Assembly (NCBI RefSeq): GCF_021602345.1
Contig: NZ_BQID01000001.1
Coordinates: 372,001-436,000 of the forward strand
Origin: Pseudomonas pharyngis
GTDB taxonomy: Bacteria > Pseudomonadota > Gammaproteobacteria > Pseudomonadales > Pseudomonadaceae
Direction of reading: 5' to 3'
Length of the DNA: 64,000 bases
Shown: positions 29,022 to 37,350 of the stretch, in pieces
Layout of the letters: each line of letters opens with the position of its first letter
Position numbering within the stretch: position 1 is the stretch's first letter
Notes under the pieces: model-generated
The model's input: only the letters and a program-made list of their open reading frames with translations
Database searches by the model: none
Told to the model about the DNA's origin: nothing
Position numbers and translations under genes: made by a program

Positions 29022-30416
29022 ATGGCATTCCGCGCTCCCACTCTGATTGCGCTCAGCGCTGTCACCCTGCTGTCCGGCTGTTCGGCGTTTCGCAACTACG
29101 ATTCCGAACTGGCCCAGACCAACCAGCAACTGGCCACCGGCAACGTCGACGCCGCCCTGACCCTGCTGGAAAAGAACAACACCGGCCCGGACAAAGACCT
29201 GCTCTATTACTTCGAGAAAGGTGAACTGCTGCGCGCCAAGGGCGATCTGTCCGGCAGCCAGAATGCCTGGACCAGCGCCGACCAGGTGGTGGGCAAGTGG
29301 GAAGACTCGGTCAAACTCGACACCGACAAGTACCTGGCCCAGTTCGGCAGTTTCCTGGTCAACGACAAGGTGCGCCGCTACGAAGGCTACGACTACGAAA
29401 AAGTCATGCTGACCACGCAGATGGCCCTGAACCTGCTGGCGGTCAACGACTTCGACGGCGCCCGCACCGCGATCAAGAAGACTCATGAACGCGAAGCGGT
29501 GATCGCCGACCTGCGCGACAAGGAATACCTCAAGAGCGAAGAGGAAGCCGAGAAAGAAGGCATCAAGACCGAATACAAGGATTTGCAGGGCTACCCGGTC
29601 GCCAGCCTCGACGCGCCGGAAGTGGTCGGCCTGAAGAACAGCTACCAGAGTGCGTTCAGCCATTACCTGGCCGGTTTCGTCTATGAAGCTCTGGGCGAAA
29701 AAGACCTCGCTGCGCCGGGCTATCGCAAGGCTGCCGAACTGCGCCCGAATACGCCGCTGCTGGAGCAGGCGTTGGTCAACCTCGACAAACCGGTCAAGAG
29801 CGATGACAGCGACATTCTGATCGTGGTGCAAAGCGGTCTGGCGCCGGCCCGCGATTCGATCCGCGTGCCGTTGCCGCTGCCAATCTCCAACAACGTAGTG
29901 ATCACTCCGCTGTCGTTCCCGATCATCAAACCTGACACTTCCACCGCGCCATTCGCGCAGATCGGTGTCGATGGCCAGCAGGTCGACCTGACCGCGCTGA
30001 ACAGCACCACCGCGATGTCCCGCCGCGCCCTGCGCGATGACATGCCGGGGATCATCCTGCGCACCACCGTGCGCGCGATCACCAAAGGTGTGGCGCAGAA
30101 GAAGATCAACGAAACCAACCCGCTGGCGGGTCTGGCCGTAGGTATTTCTTCAGCTGTGCTCGAAGGTGCCGATACCCGTACGTGGCGCACCCTGCCGGAC
30201 ATGACTCAGGTTGTACGTCTGCGCTTGAAGAAAGGTGAGCACCAAGTCACTCTGCCGAGCGCCGTCGGTGGCTCTCAGGTCAAGGTCACCGTCGATCAGC
30301 GTTATCAGGTGATCACCCTGCGCGCCGTCGGCAATCAGGTGTTCGCCGCAGGCCTCGCCGCCCACGTCACCCCGAGCGCTGGCGCTACCGCCGTGGCCAG
30401 CCTCAAACAACCTTAA
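29022..30416 (+). CDS. COG3014-type outer-membrane lipoprotein, second copy
   Basis: A 464-residue lipoprotein starting at the ATG at 29022 (AFRAPTLIALSAVTLLSGC, lipobox LSGC). It keeps the same layout as its upstream paralogue, with long identical stretches such as RRYEGYDYEKVMLTTQMALN, YQSAFSHYLAGF and VVQSGLAPAR. It differs by an added hydrophobic, glycine-rich segment (NPLAGLAVGISSAVLEG), where the first copy has a charged stretch. Helical repeats in the first half suggest a protein-binding scaffold. It is followed within 15 bases by ycfL, so it heads the ycfL-lpoB-CsgG-like operon. Confidence 0.9.
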   Translation: MAFRAPTLIALSAVTLLSGCSAFRNYDSELAQTNQQLATGNVDAALTLLEKNNTGPDKDLLYYFEKGELLRAKGDLSGSQNAWTSADQVVGKWEDSVKLDTDKYLAQFGSFLVNDKVRRYEGYDYEKVMLTTQMALNLLAVNDFDGARTAIKKTHEREAVIADLRDKEYLKSEEEAEKEGIKTEYKDLQGYPVASLDAPEVVGLKNSYQSAFSHYLAGFVYEALGEKDLAAPGYRKAAELRPNTPLLEQALVNLDKPVKSDDSDILIVVQSGLAPARDSIRVPLPLPISNNVVITPLSFPIIKPDTSTAPFAQIGVDGQQVDLTALNSTTAMSRRALRDDMPGIILRTTVRAITKGVAQKKINETNPLAGLAVGISSAVLEGADTRTWRTLPDMTQVVRLRLKKGEHQVTLPSAVGGSQVKVTVDQRYQVITLRAVGNQVFAAGLAAHVTPSAGATAVASLKQP

Positions 30417-30431
30417 GAACGGAGTCTTTGC

Positions 30432-30806
30432 ATGCGCTTCAAACTCATCGCCGTCGCTGCCCTCGCCCTGCTGGCGAGCGGCTGCGCTACCCCGCCACCA
30501 CCGGAGCCGGGCAGTGCCGCGAGCAAGGTCGTGGCCATGGGCCCGCAGAAACACATCGTGGTCGGCGCGATGCGCGTGGCCCGCGAAAACGGCTTCATGA
30601 CCGTCAACGTGCAGTTGAGCAACACCCTCAACAGCAACAAGACGTTCTACTACCGCTTCGCCTGGCTCGGGCCGGAAGGTTTCCCGATCGCCGAAGAAGA
30701 AGTATGGAAAAGCCAGATGATGTACGGCGCCCAGACCAGCTTCATCCAGGGCATCGCCCCGACGCCCAAAGCCGTGGACTTCCGTCTGGAACTCAAGACG
30801 CCTTAA
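30432..30806 (+). CDS. ycfL: YcfL family (DUF1425) lipoprotein
   Basis: A 124-residue lipoprotein (RFKLIAVAALALLASGC, lipobox ASGC) with the YcfL immunoglobulin-like fold region: MRVARENGFMTVNVQLSN, then KTFYYRFAWLGPEGFPI. In E. coli ycfL also lies directly upstream of lpoB, so the pair is conserved across distant gamma-proteobacteria. GGAG lies before the ATG. Its exact role is unknown. Confidence 0.9.
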   Translation: MRFKLIAVAALALLASGCATPPPPEPGSAASKVVAMGPQKHIVVGAMRVARENGFMTVNVQLSNTLNSNKTFYYRFAWLGPEGFPIAEEEVWKSQMMYGAQTSFIQGIAPTPKAVDFRLELKTP

Positions 30807-30842
30807 GCCCGACACCCTATTCCCGATTCAGAGAGCACTCCC

Positions 30843-31430
30843 ATGTTTGCACGCTTTTCCTTCATCGCCGTCCTCGCCCTGCTGGCCAGCGGTTGCGCCA
30901 ACACTTCGCCGACCCTGGGCAGCAAGAACATCAGCTACGGCGACACCAAGGCCGTTGAAACCGTGACCAACGAGTTCGGTTCGACCGACCTGCAGATGAT
31001 CGCCGAGTCGATGACCCGTTCCTTGGCCCAGTCCGGCATTCTGCAGGGTCGTCCTGTGGTGCAGGTCTACGACGTGAAGAACAAGACCAGCGAATACATC
31101 GACACCCGCGAAATCACCACCAGCATCAAGACCCAGCTGATGAAGTCCGGCACTGCCCGTTTCGCCAGCGACAACACCGCGATGCAGAGCCAGGTCGACC
31201 AGCTCAAGCTGCAAAACCAGAGCGGCTTGTACAAGAAGAGCACCGTGGCCAAGACCGGCAACATGATCGCCGCCAAATACCGTCTTGAAGGTTCGATCAG
31301 CTCGATCGTCAAGCGCAGCAGCGACTACAAGGACGTCTTCTACAAATTCAGCCTGCAACTGATCGACGTTGAAAGCGGTCTGGCCGAGTGGATGGACGAG
31401 AAAGAGATCCGCAAAACCACGGAGCGTTAA
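30843..31430 (+). CDS. lpoB: LpoB-like penicillin-binding protein activator
   Basis: A 195-residue outer-membrane lipoprotein (FARFSFIAVLALLASGC) with the LpoB/CsgG N-terminal-type fold: GDTKAVETVTNEFGSTDLQM, GRPVVQVYDVKNKTSEYIDT and KYRLEGSISSIVKRSSDYKD. In E. coli LpoB reaches through the periplasm to activate PBP1b. This protein lacks a long disordered linker, so it may not span the periplasm in the same way. P. aeruginosa uses LpoP for that job, so an alternative role in the surrounding lipoprotein operon is plausible. Confidence 0.85.
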   Translation: MFARFSFIAVLALLASGCANTSPTLGSKNISYGDTKAVETVTNEFGSTDLQMIAESMTRSLAQSGILQGRPVVQVYDVKNKTSEYIDTREITTSIKTQLMKSGTARFASDNTAMQSQVDQLKLQNQSGLYKKSTVAKTGNMIAAKYRLEGSISSIVKRSSDYKDVFYKFSLQLIDVESGLAEWMDEKEIRKTTER

Positions 31431-31433
31431 TCG

Positions 31434-32177
31434 ATGCGCACATGGATTGGCATGATGGCCCTGGCTTGCGCGTTCAGCGTGCAGGCGGCCCCGAAAGTCG
31501 CGGTGACGGATCTGGCGTATCAGGAACGTGTGGAGCAATACATCCACATCGTTTCGGCCCAGAACAATTACCGCGAGGGCTACTACAGTTCCAGCGGTTC
31601 TTCGAGCTACAACGAGCTCGAAGCCACCACCAGCTACATCGAACAGACCGAGCTGCGCAAGTTCACCGGCGACATCAAGGGTGAAATCCTGCGCACCGGC
31701 ATGTTCCAGCTGGTGCAGGGCACGCCGTACACGGCGTCGTCCAAGGGTGACGTCTACGACGTGATCAAGCGGATCAAGGCCGGCAACTTCAAGGGTGCCG
31801 ACTACGTGCTGTTCGGCACGGTGTCGGACATCGACTTCACCCAGGACGTAAACGAGCTGGCGAACACCGACAGCTATTCCGCAGTGCTGGGCCTGACGCT
31901 GGTGGCCGATTTCAGCCTGATCAACACCAAGACCTTCGAAATCACCTCGGCCTTCACGGCGATGGGCGAAGCGCAGGACACCAAACTGGTGAACCACCGC
32001 GACATCAAGATCTCGCTGAACCGCCCGCGGGTGGTGCGTGATGTTTCGAAGGCGCTGGGCGAAGACGTGGCCGGACAGCTGAGCATGCAGCTCGGCGGTG
32101 GCGGTTACGAGCAGCCGCGCGAACCGCAGCAGCGCAACAATCTGCCGCGTGATACGGCGCCAGTGATTCTTCACTGA
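31434..32177 (+). CDS. CsgG/LpoB-fold secreted protein
   Basis: A 247-residue protein with a cleavable signal peptide (RTWIGMMALACAFSVQA, cut before APKVAV) and no lipobox. The body follows the CsgG/LpoB nucleotide-binding-like fold: KVAVTDLAYQERVEQYI, then GDIKGEILRTGMFQLVQG, ADYVLFGTVSDIDFTQD and LINTKTFEITSAFTAMGEAQ. A Ser/Tyr-rich loop (YYSSSGSSSYNE) is inserted near residue 50, and the C-terminus is Pro/Arg/Gln-rich. It starts three bases after lpoB and ends at a terminator, so it closes the operon. It could pair with LpoB as a related subunit. Confidence 0.82.
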   Translation: MRTWIGMMALACAFSVQAAPKVAVTDLAYQERVEQYIHIVSAQNNYREGYYSSSGSSSYNELEATTSYIEQTELRKFTGDIKGEILRTGMFQLVQGTPYTASSKGDVYDVIKRIKAGNFKGADYVLFGTVSDIDFTQDVNELANTDSYSAVLGLTLVADFSLINTKTFEITSAFTAMGEAQDTKLVNHRDIKISLNRPRVVRDVSKALGEDVAGQLSMQLGGGGYEQPREPQQRNNLPRDTAPVILH

Positions 32178-32193
32178 CCGACTGCCGGAAACG

Positions 32194-32225
32194 AAAAAGG
32201 CGACCTTCTCAGGTCGCCTTTTTTT
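32194..32225 (+). terminator. Rho-independent terminator of the envelope operon
   Basis: The stem aaaaaggcgacct/aggtcgccttttt has a TCTC loop and T run, 16 bases after the CsgG-like stop codon. It can also serve the convergent exporter gene. Confidence 0.93.
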
Positions 32226-32238
32226 GTGGCTGCACGCT

Positions 32239-32871
32239 TTATGCGGCCGCTTTGCGCAATGTCGCCATGAACGCCGCAGCACCAATGAACAGCCCGGCAA
32301 ACGTGCGGTTCATGCGTCGCTGCTGGGTCGGTGTGCGCAACAGGCGCAACACCTTCGACGCCAGACCGGTGTAGCCGGCCATGACGATCAGGTCGACCGC
32401 GATCATGGTCACGCCGATCACCACGTACTGGATCAGCAGCGGCGCATGCGGATTGATGAACTGCGGCAGCACCGCGAGCATGAACACCAGGGCCTTGGGG
32501 TTGCTGATGTTCACCAGAAAACCACGGAACACCAGCGCCAGCGGCTTGCCGATCGGCCGGACCGCCGCGTCGTCACTCATGTCCATCGGCAGTGCGCGCC
32601 ACTGCTTGATTGCCAGATAAACCAGATACGCGACACCGAACCATTTGATCGCGTGGAACGCAGTGGCCGAAGCGGTGAGGATCGCACCGACACCGGCGCC
32701 GACGATGGCAATCTGCACAGCCAGGCCGATCTGCAGGCCCAGGGCGTTCCAGTAACCGCGCCAGAAACCGTATTGCAGACCGCTGGACATCGACGCAATG
32801 GCGCCGGCCCCCGGAGAAAGACTGATCACCCAGCAGGCGGCAAAAAACGCCAGCCATGTTTGAAGCTCCAT
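32239..32871 (-). CDS. LysE/RhtB-family amino acid exporter
   Basis: A 210-residue inner-membrane efflux protein with six membrane segments. It has the family N-terminus WVISLSPGAGAIASMSSGLQ and the motif FRGFLVNISNPKALVFMLAV. It resembles RhtB (homoserine/homoserine lactone efflux). The true substrate cannot be assigned by sequence. It is monocistronic, convergent with the envelope operon. Confidence 0.92.
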   Translation of the reverse strand: MELQTWLAFFAACWVISLSPGAGAIASMSSGLQYGFWRGYWNALGLQIGLAVQIAIVGAGVGAILTASATAFHAIKWFGVAYLVYLAIKQWRALPMDMSDDAAVRPIGKPLALVFRGFLVNISNPKALVFMLAVLPQFINPHAPLLIQYVVIGVTMIAVDLIVMAGYTGLASKVLRLLRTPTQQRRMNRTFAGLFIGAAAFMATLRKAAA

Positions 32872-32985
32872 CGCACACCTCGACTCGGACTCGTGACAAT
32901 CCTCAAAGCTAATGCGGAATTGGCTGGATGACTACCGATTTTTTGCAGGATGTTGCGGGCGCCGACCAATGTGGCCGGCGTCCGA

Positions 32986-33567
32986 TCACTTTTCGAAACC
33001 GCTGGAAGGGAACACATCAGTGCCGCGCCAGCGGCGCACCGAACGCTGGAAGAACAGGCTGTTGGGCACCTGCACCATGGCGCTGCCGGTGCCGAGTTCT
33101 TCGGCTTCGATCAGCGTGGTGTAGAGCAGATTGATCGCCACCACCCGGCCTTTGACGCCGGGTTTGTCGGTGGTATCGACCAACTCGACCACATCGCCAA
33201 GACGGAACGGGCCAACGGTGAAGATCAGAATCGCGCAGAGCAGGTTCGACAGCACGCTCCACATGGCGAAGAACGCCACCGCCGCCACCGCGACGAAGCC
33301 CGACAGCGCGGTCCAGAGCACCGTGGCCGACACCCCGAGACGCTCCAGCACAAAGATCAGCGCACTACCCATGATCAGCCAGCGCAGACCGCCGCGCAGC
33401 GGCATCAGCAACTGCGGCGGGAACGGATACTTCTCGCCCAGGCGAGTCAGGAATCGGGCGACGACGCGCTGGGCGAAGTAACCGGCCAGCAGGATCAGCA
33501 GAATCTGCACACCGAGCCAGATCGGCTCGGCCCACATCGCCGGCAATGGAAGTTTGAAAGCTTCCAT
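32986..33567 (-). CDS. Small MscS-family mechanosensitive channel
   Basis: A 193-residue protein starting at the ATG at 33567, whose A overlaps the yheS stop (TGATG). It has three membrane segments and the pore helix region SGFVAVAAVAFFAMWSVLSN, followed by the beta domain FTVGPFRLGDVVELVDTTDK. It lacks the large C-terminal vestibule of E. coli MscS, so it is a minimal family member. The coupling to yheS is probably organisational only. Confidence 0.88.
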   Translation of the reverse strand: MEAFKLPLPAMWAEPIWLGVQILLILLAGYFAQRVVARFLTRLGEKYPFPPQLLMPLRGGLRWLIMGSALIFVLERLGVSATVLWTALSGFVAVAAVAFFAMWSVLSNLLCAILIFTVGPFRLGDVVELVDTTDKPGVKGRVVAINLLYTTLIEAEELGTGSAMVQVPNSLFFQRSVRRWRGTDVFPSSGFEK

Positions 33568-35477
33568 CAGGACAACGCCTCCAGCTCCGCCTGCATGCTT
33601 TCCAGCGTTTCCAGCGCTTGCATCCATGCTTCTTCAAGTTCGCCTTCGCGGACTTTCAGCTTGGCCTGTTCGGCCAGCAGGTCACGCAGTTCGTTCTTGC
33701 GCGCCGGCTCGTAGAGGTCGCTGTCGCTGAGGCTGGCATCGACCTTCGCCAGTTTCTCGTGCAGCTTGCCGAGCTCGGCTTCGAGCTTGTCCGCCTCGCG
33801 TTTGTGCGGCGCCAGTTGCTGACGCAGCGCAGCGGCGGCCTGGCGCTGTGCCTTTCTGTCGGTCTTGTCCGGGTTGACCGGTGTGTTGCTGACCGGGGCG
33901 TTGCGCTGACGGTACTCGACCAGCCAACGGGCGTAGTCCTCAAGGTCGCCGTCGAACTCCTCGACCTTGCCGTCCGCGACCAGGAAGAAGTTGTCGGTGG
34001 TGCTCTTGAGCAGATGCCGATCGTGGGAAACCACCAACACCGCGCCGCTGAATTCCTGCAACGCCATGGTCAGCGCCAGGCGCATTTCCAGGTCGAGGTG
34101 GTTGGTCGGTTCGTCGAGCAGCAGCAGGTTCGGCCGTTCCCATGCGATCAGCGCCAAAGCCAGACGGGCCTTTTCGCCACCGGAGAAATTCAGCACCGGT
34201 TCGTCGATCCGTGCGCCGCGGAAGTCGAAACCACCAAGGAAATCGCGCAGGGTCTGCTCGCGCTCGGTCGGCGCCAGACGCTGCAAGTGCAGCAACGGGC
34301 TGGCCTTGGAATCCAGCGAGTCGAGTTGATGCTGAGCGAAGTAACCGACCACGGTGTTCTCACCGCGAGTCAGGCGCCCGGCCAGTGGTTCGAGTTCGCC
34401 GGCAAGGTTCTTGATCAGGGTCGACTTGCCCGCGCCGTTGGGGCCGAGCAAGCCGATCCGCGCGCCGGGGGTCAGTTGCAGCTTGACCTTCTCCAGCACG
34501 GTTTTCTCGCCATAACCCAGACGCGCATCGGACAGATCGATCAGCGGGCTGGAGATCTTGGTCGACTCGCGGAACACGAAGTCGAACGGCGAATCGACGT
34601 GGGCCGCCGACAGCTCTTCCATGCGCTCCAGCGCCTTGATCCGGCTCTGGGCCTGACGGGCCTTGGTGGCCTGGGCCTTGAACCGGGCGATGTAGCTTTC
34701 CATGTGCGCACGCTGCGCCTGCTGCTTCTCGTAGGCCTGTTGCTGCTGGGCCAGACGCTCGGCACGGGCGCGTTCGAACGCGGTGTAGCCGCCACGGTAG
34801 AGCGTCAGCTTGCGCTGATCGACGTGAGCCACGTGATCGACGACTTCATCGAGAAAATCGCGGTCGTGGGAAATCAGCAGCAAGGTGCCGGGGTAACTTT
34901 TCAGCCACTCTTCGAGCCAGATGATGGCGTCGAGGTCCAAGTGGTTGGTCGGCTCGTCGAGCAGCAACAGGTCCGATGGGCACATCAAAGCCTGCGCAAG
35001 GTTCAGACGCATCCGCCAGCCACCGGAGAAATCTCCTACCTGACGATCCATCTGCTCGTTGGTGAAACCGAGGCCGGCGAGCAGCTTGCGCGCCCGCGCA
35101 TCGGCGGTGTAGCCGTCGGCGCTGTCGAGCTCGGCGTGCAGGCGGGCCAGCGCAGTGCCGTCGTGGGCCTCTTCGGCCGCTGCGAGCTCACGCTGCACTT
35201 CGCGCAGGCGCAGGTCACCGTCGAGCACATAGTCGACCGCCAGGCGCTCGAGCGTGTCGACCTCCTGGCGCATGTGGGCGATACGCCAGTCGGACGGCAG
35301 CAGGCAGTCGCCCGAGTCCGGGTGCAACTCACCGCGGAGCAAGGCGAACAGGCTGGATTTGCCGGCGCCGTTGGCACCGATGAGGCCGGCTTTGTGGCCG
35401 GCGTGCAGGGTCAGCTCGGCGTCTTCTAGCAGACGTTGCGGGCCACGCTGTAAAGTCAGGTTCTGAAGTCGGATCAT
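33567..35477 (-). CDS. yheS: ABC-F family ATPase, YheS type
   Basis: A 636-residue protein with two ABC domains, no membrane segments and the ABC-F linker between them (residues about 235-310), ending in a coiled coil. I start it at the ATG at 35477 (MIRLQNLTLQRGPQRLLEDA); the long upstream frame is not coding. Walker A is GANGAGKSS in domain 1 and GPNGAGKST in domain 2; both signatures (FSGGWRMRLNLAQAL and FSGGEKARLALAL) and Walker B LLLLDEPTNHLDL are intact. ABC-F proteins bind the ribosomal E site; length and C-terminus match E. coli YheS. Confidence 0.94.
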   Translation of the reverse strand: MIRLQNLTLQRGPQRLLEDAELTLHAGHKAGLIGANGAGKSSLFALLRGELHPDSGDCLLPSDWRIAHMRQEVDTLERLAVDYVLDGDLRLREVQRELAAAEEAHDGTALARLHAELDSADGYTADARARKLLAGLGFTNEQMDRQVGDFSGGWRMRLNLAQALMCPSDLLLLDEPTNHLDLDAIIWLEEWLKSYPGTLLLISHDRDFLDEVVDHVAHVDQRKLTLYRGGYTAFERARAERLAQQQQAYEKQQAQRAHMESYIARFKAQATKARQAQSRIKALERMEELSAAHVDSPFDFVFRESTKISSPLIDLSDARLGYGEKTVLEKVKLQLTPGARIGLLGPNGAGKSTLIKNLAGELEPLAGRLTRGENTVVGYFAQHQLDSLDSKASPLLHLQRLAPTEREQTLRDFLGGFDFRGARIDEPVLNFSGGEKARLALALIAWERPNLLLLDEPTNHLDLEMRLALTMALQEFSGAVLVVSHDRHLLKSTTDNFFLVADGKVEEFDGDLEDYARWLVEYRQRNAPVSNTPVNPDKTDRKAQRQAAAALRQQLAPHKREADKLEAELGKLHEKLAKVDASLSDSDLYEPARKNELRDLLAEQAKLKVREGELEEAWMQALETLESMQAELEALS

Positions 35478-35527
35478 AATGGCGGCGGAGTCTACCAGCT
35501 TCCCCCGCAACTGGCGCGAGTAGCACG

Positions 35528-35989
35528 ATGTCCTCTGACCTGTGGAGCTTTGCCCTTGCCGTCTACGCCCGTCCCGGCGTGGAGGATGCCTGCCTGCGCC
35601 TGCAATCGGCGGGGGCCAACGTGTGCCTGATGCTGTGCGGTTTATGGCTGGAACAACGCGATGCCACCTGCAACGAGGTGCGAGCCCGGCAACTTCTTGA
35701 ACTGACAGAGCCTTGGGACCGGGAGGTGGTGCAACCGTTGCGCACATTGCGCATGCAGTGGAAAGCGCTGGCCGAAACCGATCCGGTGCTCAAGGGGATG
35801 CGCGAGCAGATCAAGGGACTGGAACTGGAAGCGGAACGTGCTCTTCTGTCGCGACTGGAAGGCGCCGCGCAAGGCTGGAAGCGTCATTCAAAGGAATCGA
35901 GTGACTGGCTGGAAGTGCTGGCCGGCCCTGCGGCCAACCTGAACCGCGACGCGCTGCAAGTGCTGCGCGTCGCGGCGACCGGCGCTTAG
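35528..35989 (+). CDS. TIGR02444 family protein
   Basis: A 153-residue soluble helical protein with the family start LWSFALAVYARPGVEDACLR and LQSAGANVCLMLCGLWLEQR. It is usually found divergent from or beside the ABC-F gene in Pseudomonas, as here (50-base shared promoter). It has no known function. Its stop codon overlaps the convergent algP stop by three bases. Confidence 0.88.
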   Translation: MSSDLWSFALAVYARPGVEDACLRLQSAGANVCLMLCGLWLEQRDATCNEVRARQLLELTEPWDREVVQPLRTLRMQWKALAETDPVLKGMREQIKGLELEAERALLSRLEGAAQGWKRHSKESSDWLEVLAGPAANLNRDALQVLRVAATGA

Positions 35990-37158
35990 GAAGCGCTGGA
36001 CGGGTTGCTGGCGACGCTCGACACCGGCGCCGACGATGACGTGGTTGCGGTGGTCGAGGTAGTGGCGGCGGGTGCAGGTGCAGCGGTCGCAGCCGGAGTT
36101 GCCGGTGCGGCAGGTTTGGCAGCAGGAGCAGCGGTCGGTTTTGCTGCAGCGGGTTTCGCGGCAGCCGGCTTGGCAGCGGCAGGTTTTTTCACCGCAGGTT
36201 TTGCAGCAGGTTTCGCTGCTGGCTTGGCGGCCGGTTTAGCGGTGGTCGCTGGCTTGGCGGCGGTCGTTGCAGGCTTGGCGGCGGCAGCCGGTTTGGCCGC
36301 TGGTTTTGCAGCGGGTTTGGCCGCAGCTTTTACCGCAGGCTTGGCCGCTGGTTTCGCTGCCGCTTTGGCCGCAGGTTTGGCAGCAACCGGTTTGGCAGCG
36401 GTTTTCGCCGCAGGCTTGGCAGCAGCTGTTTTGGCAGCTGGTTTAGCGGCGGCTTTAACGGCTGCTTTGGCAGCTGGCTTGGCAGCAGGTTTCGCAGCGG
36501 CAGTTTTCGCTGGAGCCGCTTTCGCAGCAGCAGTTCTCGCCGCAGGTTTGGCGGCTGGTTTTGCAGCAGCTGACTTGGCGGCAGCTGGTTTGGCTGCTGT
36601 GGTTTTGGCCGCAGGTTTGGCAGCGCTGGCGGCTGCGGGTTTCTTCGCGGCTGGTTTTGCAGTGGCTTTCACTGGCGCTTTTGCAGGAGCCTTGGCCGGT
36701 GCTTTTGCAGCAGGTTTGGCGGCTGCTTTTTTCGCAGGTGCCGCTGCAGGTTTAGCCGAACGCAGGGACAGCGCCTTGCCGACGGCTTCTTGAACACGAC
36801 CGACACCCTGGGCCAGTTTCAGGCTTTCCTGGGCATCGCGCTTGAGTTGCAGAATGTAGCTGCGGGTGTCGGACTGACGTTCCTTCAGCGCATCGAGCAG
36901 GTCTTCGAGTTCCTTCACGGCAGCCTTGGCCTTGGTCTGCGCCTTGGCTTTACCGGCTGCTGCTGCGTCCTGCAGCTTGGTGCGGGATTTGTGCAGCTTT
37001 TCTTGTGCCTTGCCGCGTTGCTTTTCCAGTTTGGCGAGCAGTTTTTCAGCATCAGCCAAGGCTTGGGAGCAAGCGTTTTCCAGATGCTCGAGCAGGCTGC
37101 CCGAGAGTTGTTGGAGTAAATGCAACGGAGTGTTTACAGGCTTCTTGGTGGCCGACAT
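35986..37158 (-). CDS. algP: AlgP, histone H1-like Ala/Lys/Pro-rich protein
   Basis: A 390-residue protein in two parts. Residues 1-130 form a helical domain of normal composition (LHLLQQLSGSLLEHLENACS, KERQSDTRSYILQLKRDAQE) that resembles phasin-like or AlgP N-termini. From about 135 to 340 it is a tract of KPAA-type repeats (KPAAKPAAK), similar to eukaryotic H1 tails, followed by an Ala/Pro/Ser/Thr-rich end. AlgP (AlgR3) is a DNA-binding regulator linked to alginate expression in P. aeruginosa. A strong AGGAGG site precedes the ATG. The repetitive tract makes length variation between strains likely. Confidence 0.93.
   Translation of the reverse strand: MSATKKPVNTPLHLLQQLSGSLLEHLENACSQALADAEKLLAKLEKQRGKAQEKLHKSRTKLQDAAAAGKAKAQTKAKAAVKELEDLLDALKERQSDTRSYILQLKRDAQESLKLAQGVGRVQEAVGKALSLRSAKPAAAPAKKAAAKPAAKAPAKAPAKAPVKATAKPAAKKPAAASAAKPAAKTTAAKPAAAKSAAAKPAAKPAARTAAAKAAPAKTAAAKPAAKPAAKAAVKAAAKPAAKTAAAKPAAKTAAKPVAAKPAAKAAAKPAAKPAVKAAAKPAAKPAAKPAAAAKPATTAAKPATTAKPAAKPAAKPAAKPAVKKPAAAKPAAAKPAAAKPTAAPAAKPAAPATPAATAAPAPAATTSTTATTSSSAPVSSVASNPSSAS
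36130..36770. repeat. In-gene tandem repeat tract of algP
   Basis: This stretch is built of degenerate 9- to 15-base units encoding Lys-Pro-Ala-Ala and variants such as Lys-Thr-Ala-Ala. On the plus strand it appears as recurring ggtttggcagc, ggttttgcagc and ggcttggc. Such tracts are prone to recombination and slippage. They also produce a long, misleading Ala/Gly-rich open frame on the other strand. Confidence 0.85.
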
Positions 37159-37350
37159 GGTTTACCTCCTGGCTGACGTGAGTGCGGCTCATACTAGACC
37201 TCTGCTGCTACCGCCGCTAGGGCATGTTGACAGTATCGAAAGCACTCGGTTGCAGGCTTGCAAAAAACTTCTGCGCATTGGCAAAAGCAGTTCACCGTTG
37301 CAGACGTTCGCGCTGGCATAATCCACCGCAATTCAGGATGGAGAGTGCCC

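Noticed and set aside
33618-35429. 603-codon plus-strand frame opposite yheS
   Set aside because: The ABC-F motifs are all on the minus strand.
36005-36793. Ala/Gly-rich frame opposite algP
   Set aside because: Produced by reverse reading of the KPAA repeat tract.
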